DNA of 64,000 nt. It comes from Yamagishiella unicocca (lineage: Eukaryota; Chlorophyta; Chlorophyceae; Chlamydomonadales; Volvocaceae). Under the pieces are notes generated by a model. It was given only the letters and a program-made list of their open reading frames with translations. It did no database searches and was not told the origin of the DNA. The stretch is taken from positions 21,786 to 85,785 of the forward strand of contig BDSL01000190.1 of NCBI GenBank assembly GCA_003116995.1, given 5' to 3'. Made by a program: the position numbers and the translations under genes. Positions 46,512-55,141 of the stretch are shown here, piece after piece; positions within the stretch are counted from its first letter, which is position 1, and the number at the start of each line of letters is the position of its first letter.

Positions 46512-46576
46512 TGGCGGAATCATTGGCGGAATCACGTACTGGGCTTGCTTATAGTACGGCTGCACAATATGGCTCC

Positions 46577-46634
46577 TAAGATAATCTAAGATAATTTAAG
46601 ATACTCTAAGATACTCTAAGATACTCTAAGATAC
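46577..46634. repeat. ATACTCTAAG tandem repeat at a gene 3' end
   Basis: Six copies of a 10-11 base unit (ATACTCTAAG) run up to and slightly into the 3' end of the minus-strand gene at 46626. Confidence 0.8.
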
Positions 46635-47054
46635 TTTGACACGGCGCAAACTCAAGCGCGGCTTGGGCATTCGTTCGCGCTGGAAGACGACTGCTGACAT
46701 TTCCGCTGACTTCTCCGGTACTTCAGTTTGAAGCAAACTCTCAACACGCTTGCGGACAATAGATTGAGATAGGGGTGTCTGTACATACGACGTCTTATAC
46801 ACAAGGAGGCGTCCATCGTTAATTTTTAACTCTTCATAGTCGTATTTTTTCATAAATGCAGTTATCTTTTCAGTGAGCTGATTCTTATGCTTCTGTCTTT
46901 CACGAATTTGGCCTTGTAGCTGGCGAATTGTGTTGTTGATTTCCATCCACATTCGTACATCATCTTTGAATTTAATAAAGGAGGCTTCATAGTCTTCAAA
47001 TGTCACTGAAGTTTCCATGTTATGGAAAGTCGAATGTAACACATCATTACTCAT
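46626..47054 (-). CDS. Coiled-coil protein (DUF5760-like)
   Basis: This 142-residue protein has a helical, charged N-terminal half with a coiled coil at about 45-80 (RQLQGQIRERQKHKNQLTEKI), then a KKYDYEELKINDGRLLVYK segment followed by TPLSQSIVRKRVESLL, and a basic tail. This helix-plus-beta pattern resembles a short protein family common in giant viruses (DUF5760, recalled, not searched). Its role is unknown. ATG 47054 is the first ATG. Confidence 0.65.
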   Translation of the reverse strand: MSNDVLHSTFHNMETSVTFEDYEASFIKFKDDVRMWMEINNTIRQLQGQIRERQKHKNQLTEKITAFMKKYDYEELKINDGRLLVYKTSYVQTPLSQSIVRKRVESLLQTEVPEKSAEMSAVVFQRERMPKPRLSLRRVKVS

Positions 47055-47101
47055 CGGAGAGGACAATTGATTTAAGTCAGTTTCCGTTCAGTCGACTTCA
47101 C

Positions 47102-47110
47102 AAAAATTGA
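47102..47110 (+). promoter_or_regulatory. AAAAATTGA motif before BTB gene
   Basis: AAAAATTGA ends 86 bases before the ATG of the BTB gene, on the same strand. It is the same octamer as at 1015 and 18413. Confidence 0.45.
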
Positions 47111-47196
47111 AAGTTAACATGGATATTGTATACAGAGAAGGTCTTCACAGTTCTTCAAATAGATCTTCATAGACCGCTTAACCGTCCACCAACGAC

Positions 47197-48096
47197 ATGC
47201 AATCGAGCAACGCATCCGCTGCTGTGGATGTCTTCGGCGAACGTACAAATGTTCCATTCTCCGACGTCATGATGGTGTTCCCAGACGGTTCTCTGTTTGG
47301 TCACCGTTTTGTGCTATCGACGGGTCTTCAGATGATCTCACATATGTTTGAAATTGAGCCAGACAAGAGCATCATCGATCTAAGCAATTGCCCTGAAACG
47401 GTGAATCGTGCCGGTACAGCGGGTCTACTGAGCTTCATGTATGCAGAAAGTCAGATTCCTGGAGCTAGAAATGCATCGAAGCTGTCGCCCCTTTACAGTG
47501 TCGAGGCCGCAGCAACATACTTCGATGCAACACCTACAATCTGGAAAAAAATCAACTTGCGCAACCATTGCAGCTGCTGCATGAAATCGGTCGGGCAGCT
47601 GTACGGCACGAGCGACCTCTGTGGGAGTTGCTGGAAGCTCGCTGGAAACCACGTGGGTGTTCCCATTCCGCTTGAGGCGATCCAGCTCATCAGTGGCTAC
47701 GAACCTACTCCGGATGCCATTGTGCGGGCGCTGTGCGCATCCATCCGCGCATCGCGATCCAAGACGTGTGAGATGTTTGCAAACATGGTAAGCCAACACA
47801 TTTCTAACCCTAAATGGCGCTTAAGTGTGGCGCAAGCCAACGACATCCAGAACGCGCTCGGCGATGCATGGTGCGGGTACACCGAGGTCGGCGTTCACAA
47901 TCTCATGTTTTATCCCAGCAAGTACGAGCCCAGAGAAGGATTTCGTTGGATTCACTGCTACTTAGGATTCAAGGACCTGAAGGCACACTCGGCAAGGTCG
48001 GAGATAATGTACTCCACCGGTCGTGTGCCACACAAGTCTGCACCCATCATAGATTTGAGTTCCGTTGTCGATGCGGGTGCACGTTGCTACTGCTAA
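47197..48096 (+). CDS. BTB/POZ domain protein with Cys-rich motif
   Basis: This 299-residue protein starts with a BTB/POZ domain (about 20-115): SDVMMVFPDGSLFGHRFVLS is the typical opening, followed by an FMYAES-type segment. BTB domains dimerise and recruit Cullin3 ligases. After it lies a Cys-rich CSCCMKS...DLCGSCW motif that could bind zinc, and a C-terminal helical and beta part. It fits with the F-box and RING genes as a host-ubiquitin-system adaptor. Such BTB proteins are common in giant viruses. Confidence 0.8.
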   Translation: MQSSNASAAVDVFGERTNVPFSDVMMVFPDGSLFGHRFVLSTGLQMISHMFEIEPDKSIIDLSNCPETVNRAGTAGLLSFMYAESQIPGARNASKLSPLYSVEAAATYFDATPTIWKKINLRNHCSCCMKSVGQLYGTSDLCGSCWKLAGNHVGVPIPLEAIQLISGYEPTPDAIVRALCASIRASRSKTCEMFANMVSQHISNPKWRLSVAQANDIQNALGDAWCGYTEVGVHNLMFYPSKYEPREGFRWIHCYLGFKDLKAHSARSEIMYSTGRVPHKSAPIIDLSSVVDAGARCYC

Positions 48097-48692
48097 TCGG
48101 GATCGGAAGGTCGATATCACGTACTAAACGCATAGAGGGGCCCTGTTGCATATGAGCAGCTGGGACCGCTCAGTTGAATGCTCCGCCCGAAAAAAGAGTG
48201 AATGGTGGCTGCAGAAGTAATACCTGCATAATAAAAAACTCAGGTGGTCGCTGGCCTTATCTGAATTATCTGAAAAATACCGTGACAAAAATACCGTGAC
48301 ATTCCATAATCCACGCCAGGCCAAGTGCCGGCGTACTAGGATGGTATACTGAGCCAAGAGGAATTCATTTTATTTATTGTTGAAACTATTAGAGGAGTAC
48401 TTCATTCTATGTATTATAGGAGTACTGCATTCTATGTATTATAGGAGTACTGCATTCTATGTATTATAAGAGTACTGCATTCTATGTATTATAGGAGTAC
48501 TGCATTCTATGTACTAGAATAAATAATTAAAAATTGATTCCTCACCCCTTTGTCCTCAGTGTCGTCAACATAGTCATCATAGTCAGCATAGTCAACATAA
48601 TCCTCAACCCATTGGCGACATAGTGTCAACATATATAGTTATTGTCATAGCGTCAGATATCGTCACAACAACCACGACAACTACAAACAACC
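48097..48692. other. Intergenic region before helical-repeat gene
   Basis: No gene is seen. The first 250 bases hold only a minus-strand frame without an ATG. The 25-base tandem repeat (48393-48514) is annotated separately. An AAAAATTGA stands at 48529-48537, 155 bases before the ATG at 48693, and CATAGTCAACATAGT-type repeats follow at about 48565-48600. Confidence 0.6.
48393..48514. repeat. 25-base tandem repeat
   Basis: Five copies of a 25-base unit (GGAGTACTGCATTCTATG plus TATTATA) follow one another with one or two changes. There is no coding function. Confidence 0.9.
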
Positions 48693-49784
48693 ATGGATAC
48701 AATCCATCATGTCATTGAATACGCTAAAGCAGGAAACATCAAGAAGGTCATGGAGCATCTGTCAGCGTCGTGTAATCATGTGGACGTGAGCGATGCTGTC
48801 TACCAGTATATCCGTGAGGAACTACTTCTCATCGCCATTGACAGGAAGGATTTGGCGATGTTCCGGGCTATTGCGGAGCACTGTGCCAAGCTTCAGAATA
48901 CGTACGTATTCTCCCTGGCTTCGTGGGACAATGCTATGAGGAACTTCGACGAGCAGATTGTCATCTGCCTGATGAAGTACTCCATCGCCAACCCTGGAGA
49001 CCTTCGGACGATCCTCTGCAGCGATGAGTGGATCAAAAAGTACCCCCGAGCATATGCATTCCTGTGGGCTCGTGCCCCGGTGTCTGTCGCTTTGCAAATC
49101 CGTGAGCTGTCGGAGCACTCCAGCCGCAGCCATGACAAGGAGCGATACAAAAAGCGAGTTGAACTGCTTGACTCCCTTGTGGACGATCTTGCAGACGTTA
49201 TCTTCAGCGCTAACAAGAGCAACAGTGGTGCAGCTGCCACCGCGCCAACAGCCATGGCCATGGAGTCCTTGACCCGCGCAATTGATTCATCATCCAAAAT
49301 GATGCGGGTCATGCTTCCGTACGGAACCATCATCCACCACTGCTACGATCACCTATTGTTGGATAAAATGATGTCGTGTGGAGCTCTCCGGATCGGGGTG
49401 GGGCGGCCCATGATTACCCAGGAGGAGACGGTGTCGTTCGACCTGTGCCTGATGCAAATCGGTGTCTTCAGTGATGCCAAGTTGATCCAAACGCACTTCC
49501 GGACCAAGACAGCCATCATACGTCCCTTCCGGATCAGCTTGCCCAAGCGCGAGTTTGCCTTCATCATCGAGCCGATCCGCGCATTTATGGCCGGCAGCGG
49601 CAGCGACAGCGGCAGCTTCAAAGAAGATGATAATGATAACTACACGGTGAGCTTATCTAGCATGCCGCTCAGCAAGGACATGTCGGCGACGGGCATTGTG
49701 ACCTTTGTCATGTTGCTAACTTGCAAGATGGGGGCAACGGGGGCGGACTACAGCACAATGAAGCTCCACGTGAATGTGAAGTGA
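48693..49784 (+). CDS. Helical-repeat protein (ankyrin-like)
   Basis: This 363-residue protein opens with VIEYAKAGNIKKVMEHLSASC, an ankyrin-like helix pair, followed by further helix pairs (LLLIAIDRKDLAMFRAIAEHC). The later part is less regular and contains a Gly/Ser/Asp linker near 308-315. Its composition and length are like the protein at 15425, and the two could be members of one expanded family. It is richer in G+C than its flanks. The target is unknown. Confidence 0.65.
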   Translation: MDTIHHVIEYAKAGNIKKVMEHLSASCNHVDVSDAVYQYIREELLLIAIDRKDLAMFRAIAEHCAKLQNTYVFSLASWDNAMRNFDEQIVICLMKYSIANPGDLRTILCSDEWIKKYPRAYAFLWARAPVSVALQIRELSEHSSRSHDKERYKKRVELLDSLVDDLADVIFSANKSNSGAAATAPTAMAMESLTRAIDSSSKMMRVMLPYGTIIHHCYDHLLLDKMMSCGALRIGVGRPMITQEETVSFDLCLMQIGVFSDAKLIQTHFRTKTAIIRPFRISLPKREFAFIIEPIRAFMAGSGSDSGSFKEDDNDNYTVSLSSMPLSKDMSATGIVTFVMLLTCKMGATGADYSTMKLHVNVK

Positions 49785-50041
49785 AGTATGCTGTCCTAGG
49801 CATGCTGAGACGCCCAGGCCACAACATTTTGATAAGGGAGGAGTGTGTCGAATGTCGGATAGAGACCATGTACTGATTGCGTATTTCCTGTGACCACACA
49901 ACAATAGGTACTTCCTCAAGTTGCTCACCCTCTATCATGAACTATATTGTCCATGAGTTTGTGCAGTGTTGTTGATAATCGTGATAAATTGCTTTTTTTG
50001 TCTTCCTTTGACAAATCCTTGGACAAACATCGGCTTCATAA
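49785..50041. other. Intergenic region
   Basis: I see nothing gene-like here. A minus-strand frame of 60-75 codons overlaps the end of the previous gene but is a shadow of it. Confidence 0.4.
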
Positions 50042-50498
50042 ATGACGGATGGTAGAAGTATGACGGATGGTAGAAGTATGACGGATGGTAGAAGTATGAC
50101 GGATGGTAGAAGTACATCAGCGTGCATGGGCACAGACGTGATACAGGGTGTTCGTGCGAGAATTATGCGTGATGTTCCACGTGGTATTTCGAGCGAGGTT
50201 AGAGACAATGTGGTGGCACACTTAGACAGAGCAATGGCCACGGTCATTGGCTGCTCAGCGGAAAATGCATGGTATTATTTCAGATTCAATCTCAATGTTT
50301 ATCGCAAAAGACACCCTGACGTGCCCATTGAAGTCAGCAGAAAAACAGTTTCGAGACGACCCACGAATCCGCAAAAACCCCCACGTATATGCTCTCTTGA
50401 ACGCGTGTATCACCGAGATGAACGAAATGTATCCCGGAAAACTGTCAAGCAATCTCGTCGTGTTACAGAAACAGAAGAAGAAACAGAAAAAGAGGTGA
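50042..50498 (+). CDS. Unknown protein with MTDGRS repeat, one apparent +1 shift
   Basis: ATG 50042 opens with four tandem MTDGRS units (18-base repeat) and a natural region to about PIEVSRK; then the same frame becomes basic and unnatural. From the AAAAA run at 50341-50345 the next frame reads naturally (QFRDDPRIRKNPHVYALLNA to a Lys-rich end at 50498). One surplus A would explain it. The joined protein would be about 151 residues. Another reading is that the first frame, ending at 50539, is used. No family is recognised. Confidence 0.5.
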
Positions 50499-50731
50499 AC
50501 AGAAATCGATTCTACCAAACATCGAGTCTAATTAGGTAACATTTTAAGTAACAGTGTTCATCAAACTGTGTGCGCGGCAGTGTAAGACAGCTTTGCACCG
50601 ACACATTCTGATAGACCTCAATTCTGCCCATAAAGCTTTGTGAAAAAGCTTTGTGAACCAGATCTTATAAAGGTATATTTTGTGCTCACTTATGAATCAC
50701 TTATGAACAATGAACAAAAATACGCGCTTTC

Positions 50732-51322
50732 ATGGAACCGTTCTCTGATTCCATTGTGTTTCCCTTGGAGAAAGTTTGGCAACTGGCCGGACCTGTGTTG
50801 CTTGCCCATGCATCCATTGAAGATGAACTTGTGGGCAAGTCAAAGGAAGAGGAGCAAGCTGTCCGATCAAAGACATGGTATAAAGTTATAGAGACAAGCA
50901 GGCAACTTCTTGCTCACCCTTCGATCACAGACACAGATGGCCTTCTGATGATCGTGTTGGTAAACCTGCGTGCTCTGTTGTATGCTGCCCGAGTGGACAT
51001 CACCACCCACCGAAAGTGGAAGTTTCTTGAATTTGAGACAAACGTGAGCTTCAAAGAGCCTGAAAGCAATGGAAAGATCTGGGTCGACCAGCTCATCGCG
51101 GTCCCCTTGCCACTTCTAAAGAACTTGACAGTTACCGAGCTGCGCGACGACTTCGATGACACGACTGGTACGCATGAAGCACTTCTGAAAAAGTGCCGGC
51201 TGATCCTTGCCCATGTGGTTTACCGGCTGAAGGCTAGGGATGATGATGCGTGGAAGGCTGCTGTGGAGGGTGGGAATGCCGAGATGCCCTGGTCACAACA
51301 CTTTGCAAAGTGTGGCAAATGA
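50732..51322 (+). CDS. Unknown helical protein
   Basis: This 196-residue protein starts at ATG 50732 and is mostly helical, with segments VWQLAGPVLLAHASIEDELV, LLMIVLVNLRALLYAARV and EALLKKCRLILAHVVYRL. No membrane segment is long enough to be sure. The end is followed by a repeat array. No family is recognised. Confidence 0.6.
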   Translation: MEPFSDSIVFPLEKVWQLAGPVLLAHASIEDELVGKSKEEEQAVRSKTWYKVIETSRQLLAHPSITDTDGLLMIVLVNLRALLYAARVDITTHRKWKFLEFETNVSFKEPESNGKIWVDQLIAVPLPLLKNLTVTELRDDFDDTTGTHEALLKKCRLILAHVVYRLKARDDDAWKAAVEGGNAEMPWSQHFAKCGK

Positions 51323-51342
51323 CAGATAGACCTGAACAGAAA

Positions 51343-51425
51343 TCGAGTCTAGCAACATTGAGTCTAGCAACATTGAGTCTCGCAACATTGAGTCTCGCAA
51401 CATTGAGTCTCGCAACATCGAGTCT
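51343..51425. repeat. GAGTCTCGCAACATT tandem repeat between convergent genes
   Basis: Five copies of a 15-base unit (GAGTCTCGCAACATT, first copies AGCAACATT) lie between the 3' ends of the helical-protein gene and the PAN-like gene. A similar AACAGAAATCGA piece ends the gene at 50042, so the unit may have been copied between the two sites. Confidence 0.85.
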
Positions 51426-52191
51426 AATTAGGTAACATTTTGATGTAATACTCCTGGTTGTTCTCGCTTTTCGTATTCCAAGGCACATCTTTTTTGAATA
51501 GTTTACAAACGCCTTTGGTTGGACCATACGCCTGAAGGATGTGCGCACCCGCACACACTGGATCCGCCTCGCATTTCCGTGCGCATTCATTAATGTCTTT
51601 GATATTCGTATAGTCAGGACCAATTTGATGACTTGCGTAATCTTTTTCTCGGATGCCCCGAATTCCTTTGTAAATCATACCCTTGTCATGGCACTTCAAT
51701 TTTGAAACATCGAACGCCATCTTAATTGGCATGGGTTTGCGCTTCATGTAATAGTCGCGGTCATCAAAATTACCTTGCTCATTGAGATGACTTAATGATG
51801 ACCATGGTACATTATTTTTGAAAAGCATGCATGTATCTCCGCTAACTTGCGCCGATGCACATGCTGGGTTCTCGTTACACTTTTTAACACACGTTGTCAA
51901 ATCATGGATACCCTCAACATCCGAAAGTTTGTATGCTTCGTGATCACTTTGCAAGATACCAATGTCACTTCCACTGATCATTGCGTTTTGACCAATGCAC
52001 GTGTACTTCGTGTGGTGGTTATCCACAGTCTTTGTCAGCATGGACGAAATATCATCATCCTCTTGGCTCACTTGATTCTCTTCAATTTCTTGAACATCCA
52101 TGAACATTTCGACACTTCGATTCCTTTTGTTAGCACTGCATGTCAAAGTACCCCATGCTTGGTATATGCAAGTATCATCTGAAGACGCCAT
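51424..52191 (-). CDS. Protein with two PAN/apple-like domains
   Basis: This 255-residue protein has two similar Cys-rich units: CVKKCNENPACASAQVSGD followed by TCMLFKNNVPW, and CARKCEADPVCAGAHILQAY followed by KLFKKDVPW. The spacing of Cys residues matches PAN/apple modules, which bind carbohydrate or protein. The N-terminal 60 residues are acidic and include IYQAWGTLTC. No signal peptide is obvious. A virion surface or fibre role that binds glycans is possible. It is divergently transcribed from the glycosyltransferase at 52250, which could make the sugar it binds. Confidence 0.7.
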   Translation of the reverse strand: MASSDDTCIYQAWGTLTCSANKRNRSVEMFMDVQEIEENQVSQEDDDISSMLTKTVDNHHTKYTCIGQNAMISGSDIGILQSDHEAYKLSDVEGIHDLTTCVKKCNENPACASAQVSGDTCMLFKNNVPWSSLSHLNEQGNFDDRDYYMKRKPMPIKMAFDVSKLKCHDKGMIYKGIRGIREKDYASHQIGPDYTNIKDINECARKCEADPVCAGAHILQAYGPTKGVCKLFKKDVPWNTKSENNQEYYIKMLPN

Positions 52192-52249
52192 AGCTAATTT
52201 ACCTCAATACACGCACTTAACTAAACTTAACTATATAATAAACAAGAAT

Positions 52250-53356
52250 ATGATGAAAATACTTGTTTGGTATGTAGCCATCGGTTTGGCATCACTTGCG
52301 ATTCTTGTAGTGTGCATAACTACATGGTTACAGATTAAGATGATCAATGGGAATGAGCTTAGATCGCAAGGGGGTTTCATATCCCCAATAAAAGGGGTAG
52401 AAGGGGTAGAAAAGGTAGAAGGGGTAGAAAAGGTAGAAGACGTAGAACACGTAGACAAGGTAGACGACGTTCAAGACATCGATGACGCTTATGAAGACAT
52501 TGACGACGTTGACAACGATCATCAAGACATTCATCAAGACGTTGATGACATTCAAGACATCCCAAAAAATATTTGGACGTTTTGGCAGAGCAGCAGTGAC
52601 ACTAACGAAGATGAGGTTGCAATCGTAAATGCATGCCTGAACACTTGGAGGAAGTTTCTTCCCGATTACAAGATATTCATTCTTGATGAGAAGACCTCGA
52701 GACAGTACATGAAAGGAGGAATCACTAGGAAAAGCAAAGGTATCGATAGTTGGGCACGCTACACTGATCTTCTCAGACTCGAGATTCTTGCAGAACATGG
52801 AGGATTTTGGATTGATTGTTCATTCATCCTTACACAGAACCTAGACTGGGTGCATGAATCCTTCGGACAGAATCCAGGAACAGAGCTCGTTTGTTTCTAC
52901 ATAGATGCTAATACGACCATTCCAAATTGGCCGGTGGTGGAATCATGGTTTCTTGCCTGCCCAAAGAAATCGCCTATCATAAGATTGTGGCTTGATGAAT
53001 TTCGGACGTTCTTCAAATACTCATCTCCAGAAGAGTATATCAAAGGAGTACTTCATAGAGGAGTAGACCTTCAAAAACTCAATTGGCCAGAGTACCTGAC
53101 AATACACGTGTCCATGCAAGCAGTGCTCCAGCTAAATAATGTGTCCAGAAATCGATATATAGCATTTAAGGCTGAGGATGGTCCATTCTTACCACATTTT
53201 CTCACTGAATGGGACAATTCAAAAACAATTGATAAAATATGTTCATATCCTCCAGGGGAGGCCCCTCCATTGATAAAGCTGCGAAGCATAGAACGCCAAA
53301 CACTGGCTCATGACAAGAACAAAAAGTGTTCGGTACTATTATTGAAGGAAGATTAA
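52250..53356 (+). CDS. Capsular-polysaccharide-type glycosyltransferase
   Basis: This 368-residue type II membrane protein has an N-terminal signal anchor (about 7-29), an acidic repeat linker (EGVEKVE units, then DDVDNDHQDI, 45-100), and a catalytic domain starting IPKNIWTFWQ. The key segment is YTDLLRLEILAEHGGFWIDCS, a pattern of the capsular polysaccharide synthesis/GT32-like group in which the Asp after GGFWI is in the donor site. It should act in the secretory pathway or virion factory membranes. ATG 52250 (or 52253) is chosen because the longer upstream frame overlaps the divergent gene. Confidence 0.85.
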   Translation: MMKILVWYVAIGLASLAILVVCITTWLQIKMINGNELRSQGGFISPIKGVEGVEKVEGVEKVEDVEHVDKVDDVQDIDDAYEDIDDVDNDHQDIHQDVDDIQDIPKNIWTFWQSSSDTNEDEVAIVNACLNTWRKFLPDYKIFILDEKTSRQYMKGGITRKSKGIDSWARYTDLLRLEILAEHGGFWIDCSFILTQNLDWVHESFGQNPGTELVCFYIDANTTIPNWPVVESWFLACPKKSPIIRLWLDEFRTFFKYSSPEEYIKGVLHRGVDLQKLNWPEYLTIHVSMQAVLQLNNVSRNRYIAFKAEDGPFLPHFLTEWDNSKTIDKICSYPPGEAPPLIKLRSIERQTLAHDKNKKCSVLLLKED

Positions 53357-53575
53357 ATGCCACGAAAGCCAAATATACGAAAGGCAGAAGGTGGCAGGAG
53401 ATTACATGTTTCTCTGGATTATGCGCTCAAACTTGAGCTGGACTCAAGCTCAATTCCAATAATTCCAAAAATGATTACCAGCAGAGAGTCAAGTAGAGAG
53501 TCAAGCAAAGAGTCAAGCAAAGAGTCAAGCAAGGGGTCAAGCAAAGAGTCAAGTACAGAGTCCAAAGGAGTCTAA
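53357..53575 (+). CDS. Small basic Ser-rich protein directly after glycosyltransferase
   Basis: Its ATG is the codon immediately following the TAA of the glycosyltransferase, in the same frame. The 72 residues start with a basic, natural region (PRKPNIRKAEGGRRLHVSLD) and end in SSRESSKESSKESS repeats. It could be a separate gene or a C-terminal extension produced by stop-codon readthrough or exposed by mutation. No family is recognised. Confidence 0.45.
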   Translation: MPRKPNIRKAEGGRRLHVSLDYALKLELDSSSIPIIPKMITSRESSRESSKESSKESSKGSSKESSTESKGV

Positions 53576-53684
53576 AGTGGGCCCCACCACCTGATTGTTA
53601 TATGATGTTGTTGTTGAGCATTCATTGTTGAGTATTCATTGAACATTCCGCAAACATAGAGTCCGCAACGAAGCCGCTAAGAGT

Positions 53685-53720
53685 CCGCTAGAGTCCGCTA
53701 GAGTCCGCTAGAGTCCGCTA
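53685..53720. repeat. AGAGTCCGCT tandem repeat at 3' end of next gene
   Basis: Four copies of a 10-base unit (AGAGTCCGCT) stand just after the stop of the minus-strand gene at 53723. Confidence 0.75.
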
Positions 53721-53722
53721 CC

Positions 53723-54274
53723 TTAAACCAGCAGCGAGACATCATCCAGCATTAACTCTGCAAGCAGATCCCCTTCTTCTTCTGTCAATGGAGTTAGTCC
53801 GAGCTCATCCGAGAGCATCTCCTCCTCCGGTGACAATGGTGTCAAGAGTCCGAGCTCATGAAGCATGGACTCTGGCAGCACATCCTCTTTTGGGACACGC
53901 TGTACCAGGGCCTGGATGGTGGAATCTACCAGCCTTGGATAAATGCCGAATTTGGCAAGTTTCTTGAAATTGGCATTGTAACGCCTGGCACCGTAGAAGC
54001 AGGACGATACATCAAACGGCGAGATTTCCTTGCCATTGCACCAGGACAGCAGTTTGCTGAGATAAATCACCCAGCACTGGCCCCATTGCGGATAAGGAGG
54101 TCCACCTGATACCTGTGGTCCAAGGATGATTTGGAAGTAGCGCATGATCTCATCTTTGGTCCTGATATGTCTGGAATTGCTCTGTTTGTATTTGACAGAC
54201 GGGAAAAGTTTCATCATAACCCTTGCTAGTATGCGCATTGAATCTAACTTCCGTTTGGGATTGTAAAGTTTCAT
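53723..54274 (-). CDS. Unknown basic protein with acidic tail
   Basis: This 183-residue protein has a basic N-terminal half (MKLYNPKRKLDSMRILARVM), a central globular part (about 45-125, including PPYPQWGQCWVIYLSKLLSW) and an acidic Leu-rich tail (about 140-183) with two similar LTPLSPEEEMLSDELG-type segments. AAAAAATTGA stands 50 bases upstream. ATG 54274 is the first ATG. The tail repeats look like short linear binding motifs. No family is recognised. Confidence 0.6.
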   Translation of the reverse strand: MKLYNPKRKLDSMRILARVMMKLFPSVKYKQSNSRHIRTKDEIMRYFQIILGPQVSGGPPYPQWGQCWVIYLSKLLSWCNGKEISPFDVSSCFYGARRYNANFKKLAKFGIYPRLVDSTIQALVQRVPKEDVLPESMLHELGLLTPLSPEEEMLSDELGLTPLTEEEGDLLAELMLDDVSLLV

Positions 54275-54324
54275 GATTTCTTTCGTTGCTTTCGTTGCTT
54301 TCCCTGTTTGCAAATGTGACAAAA

Positions 54325-54334
54325 TCAATTTTTT
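54325..54334 (-). promoter_or_regulatory. AAAAAATTGA motif (minus strand)
   Basis: TCAATTTTTT on the plus strand, reading towards the gene whose ATG is 50 bases downstream on the minus strand. The distance is like that of the AAA ATPase gene. Confidence 0.4.
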
Positions 54335-54439
54335 GGTGTTTAGTAGGTGTTCATTAGGCTTTTATTAGCAGCCGTTTAGGTCCGAAGTCCTTCATTTCAT
54401 TCATTGTTTTTCGTGATATTTCGTGATATTGCCCAATAT

Positions 54440-54585
54440 CTTTGATGGTTGATTGATTGATGGTTGATTGATTGATGGTTGATTGATTGTTGATTGATTG
54501 TTGATTGATTGTTGATTGATTGTTGATTGATGGTTGATTGATTGATGGTTGATTGATTGATAGATTGATTGATTGACCATATCAT
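54440..54585. repeat. GATTGATTGATGGTT microsatellite
   Basis: A run of GATTGATT, GATTGTT and GATGGTT units fills the spacer. All its reading frames are open, giving Gln/Ser-rich shadow frames on the minus strand that are not genes. Confidence 0.9.
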
Positions 54586-54706
54586 TAACCATATCATTAA
54601 TTAATTGATTGTTGTATGCTTTACATCAATCAGGTTAGGTGCTTTCGTGAGCTGCAGCAATTTTCAATATCTATATTATTCGCGCTAGTTGATAACTCGT
54701 TCGATA

Positions 54707-55000
54707 ATGGGTATCTCCAACTCTAAGGTCCACCCAGCGCCTCTTGCTTCTCCCAAGCCGGATGAGTCGTCGCTTGCTTCCGTCGAGCTGCTGGATAAGA
54801 TTCCGGCTTCCAAGCAGATTCTTGCTTCTCTCGAGGCGGTGCCCCTTGCTCCTCCTCTCCCCGCCGATTTCTATCGGATTCTCACCGCTGGTGTTCAGAA
54901 ATCTCGGAAGGAAGCGTTTGCTAAGTCAAGACCAGAAGAAACCCTGTCGACCATGTCCTCCATGTCCTCTCTGGACTCCGTGTCCTTTCTGTATTCGTAG
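54707..55000 (+). CDS. Small protein with N-myristoylation signal
   Basis: This 97-residue protein starts MGISNSKV: Gly2, Ser6 and Lys7 fit the eukaryotic N-myristoylation signal, so it may attach to membranes. The rest is Pro/Ala/Ser/Leu-rich and ends with a Ser/Met tail (STMSSMSSLDSVS) that could be phosphorylated. The G+C content is high compared with the surroundings. ATG 54707 is the only start that exposes the signal. The function is unknown; myristoylated proteins are typical of inner-membrane virion proteins of large DNA viruses. Confidence 0.6.
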   Translation: MGISNSKVHPAPLASPKPDESSLASVELLDKIPASKQILASLEAVPLAPPLPADFYRILTAGVQKSRKEAFAKSRPEETLSTMSSMSSLDSVSFLYS

Positions 55001-55141
55001 GAGGGTTTAGGAGCTCCCAGTGACAATTAGGTTTGAAATTCGTTCGATTTTGGTAGAGCAGCATATGACGGCTTGACACTATTTACAGGATCCATGTACT
55101 ACACATACTCTAACGTAATTCTTTTTGTGTCATTGTTTGTG

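Noticed and set aside
48393..48514. CRISPR-like array
   Set aside because: The 25-base units are contiguous with no spacers. The same holds for all other repeat arrays in the window, so none is a CRISPR array.
54397..54597. Gln/Asn/Ser-rich minus frames over the GATT microsatellite
   Set aside because: They are produced by the repeat alone and have no non-repeat coding part.
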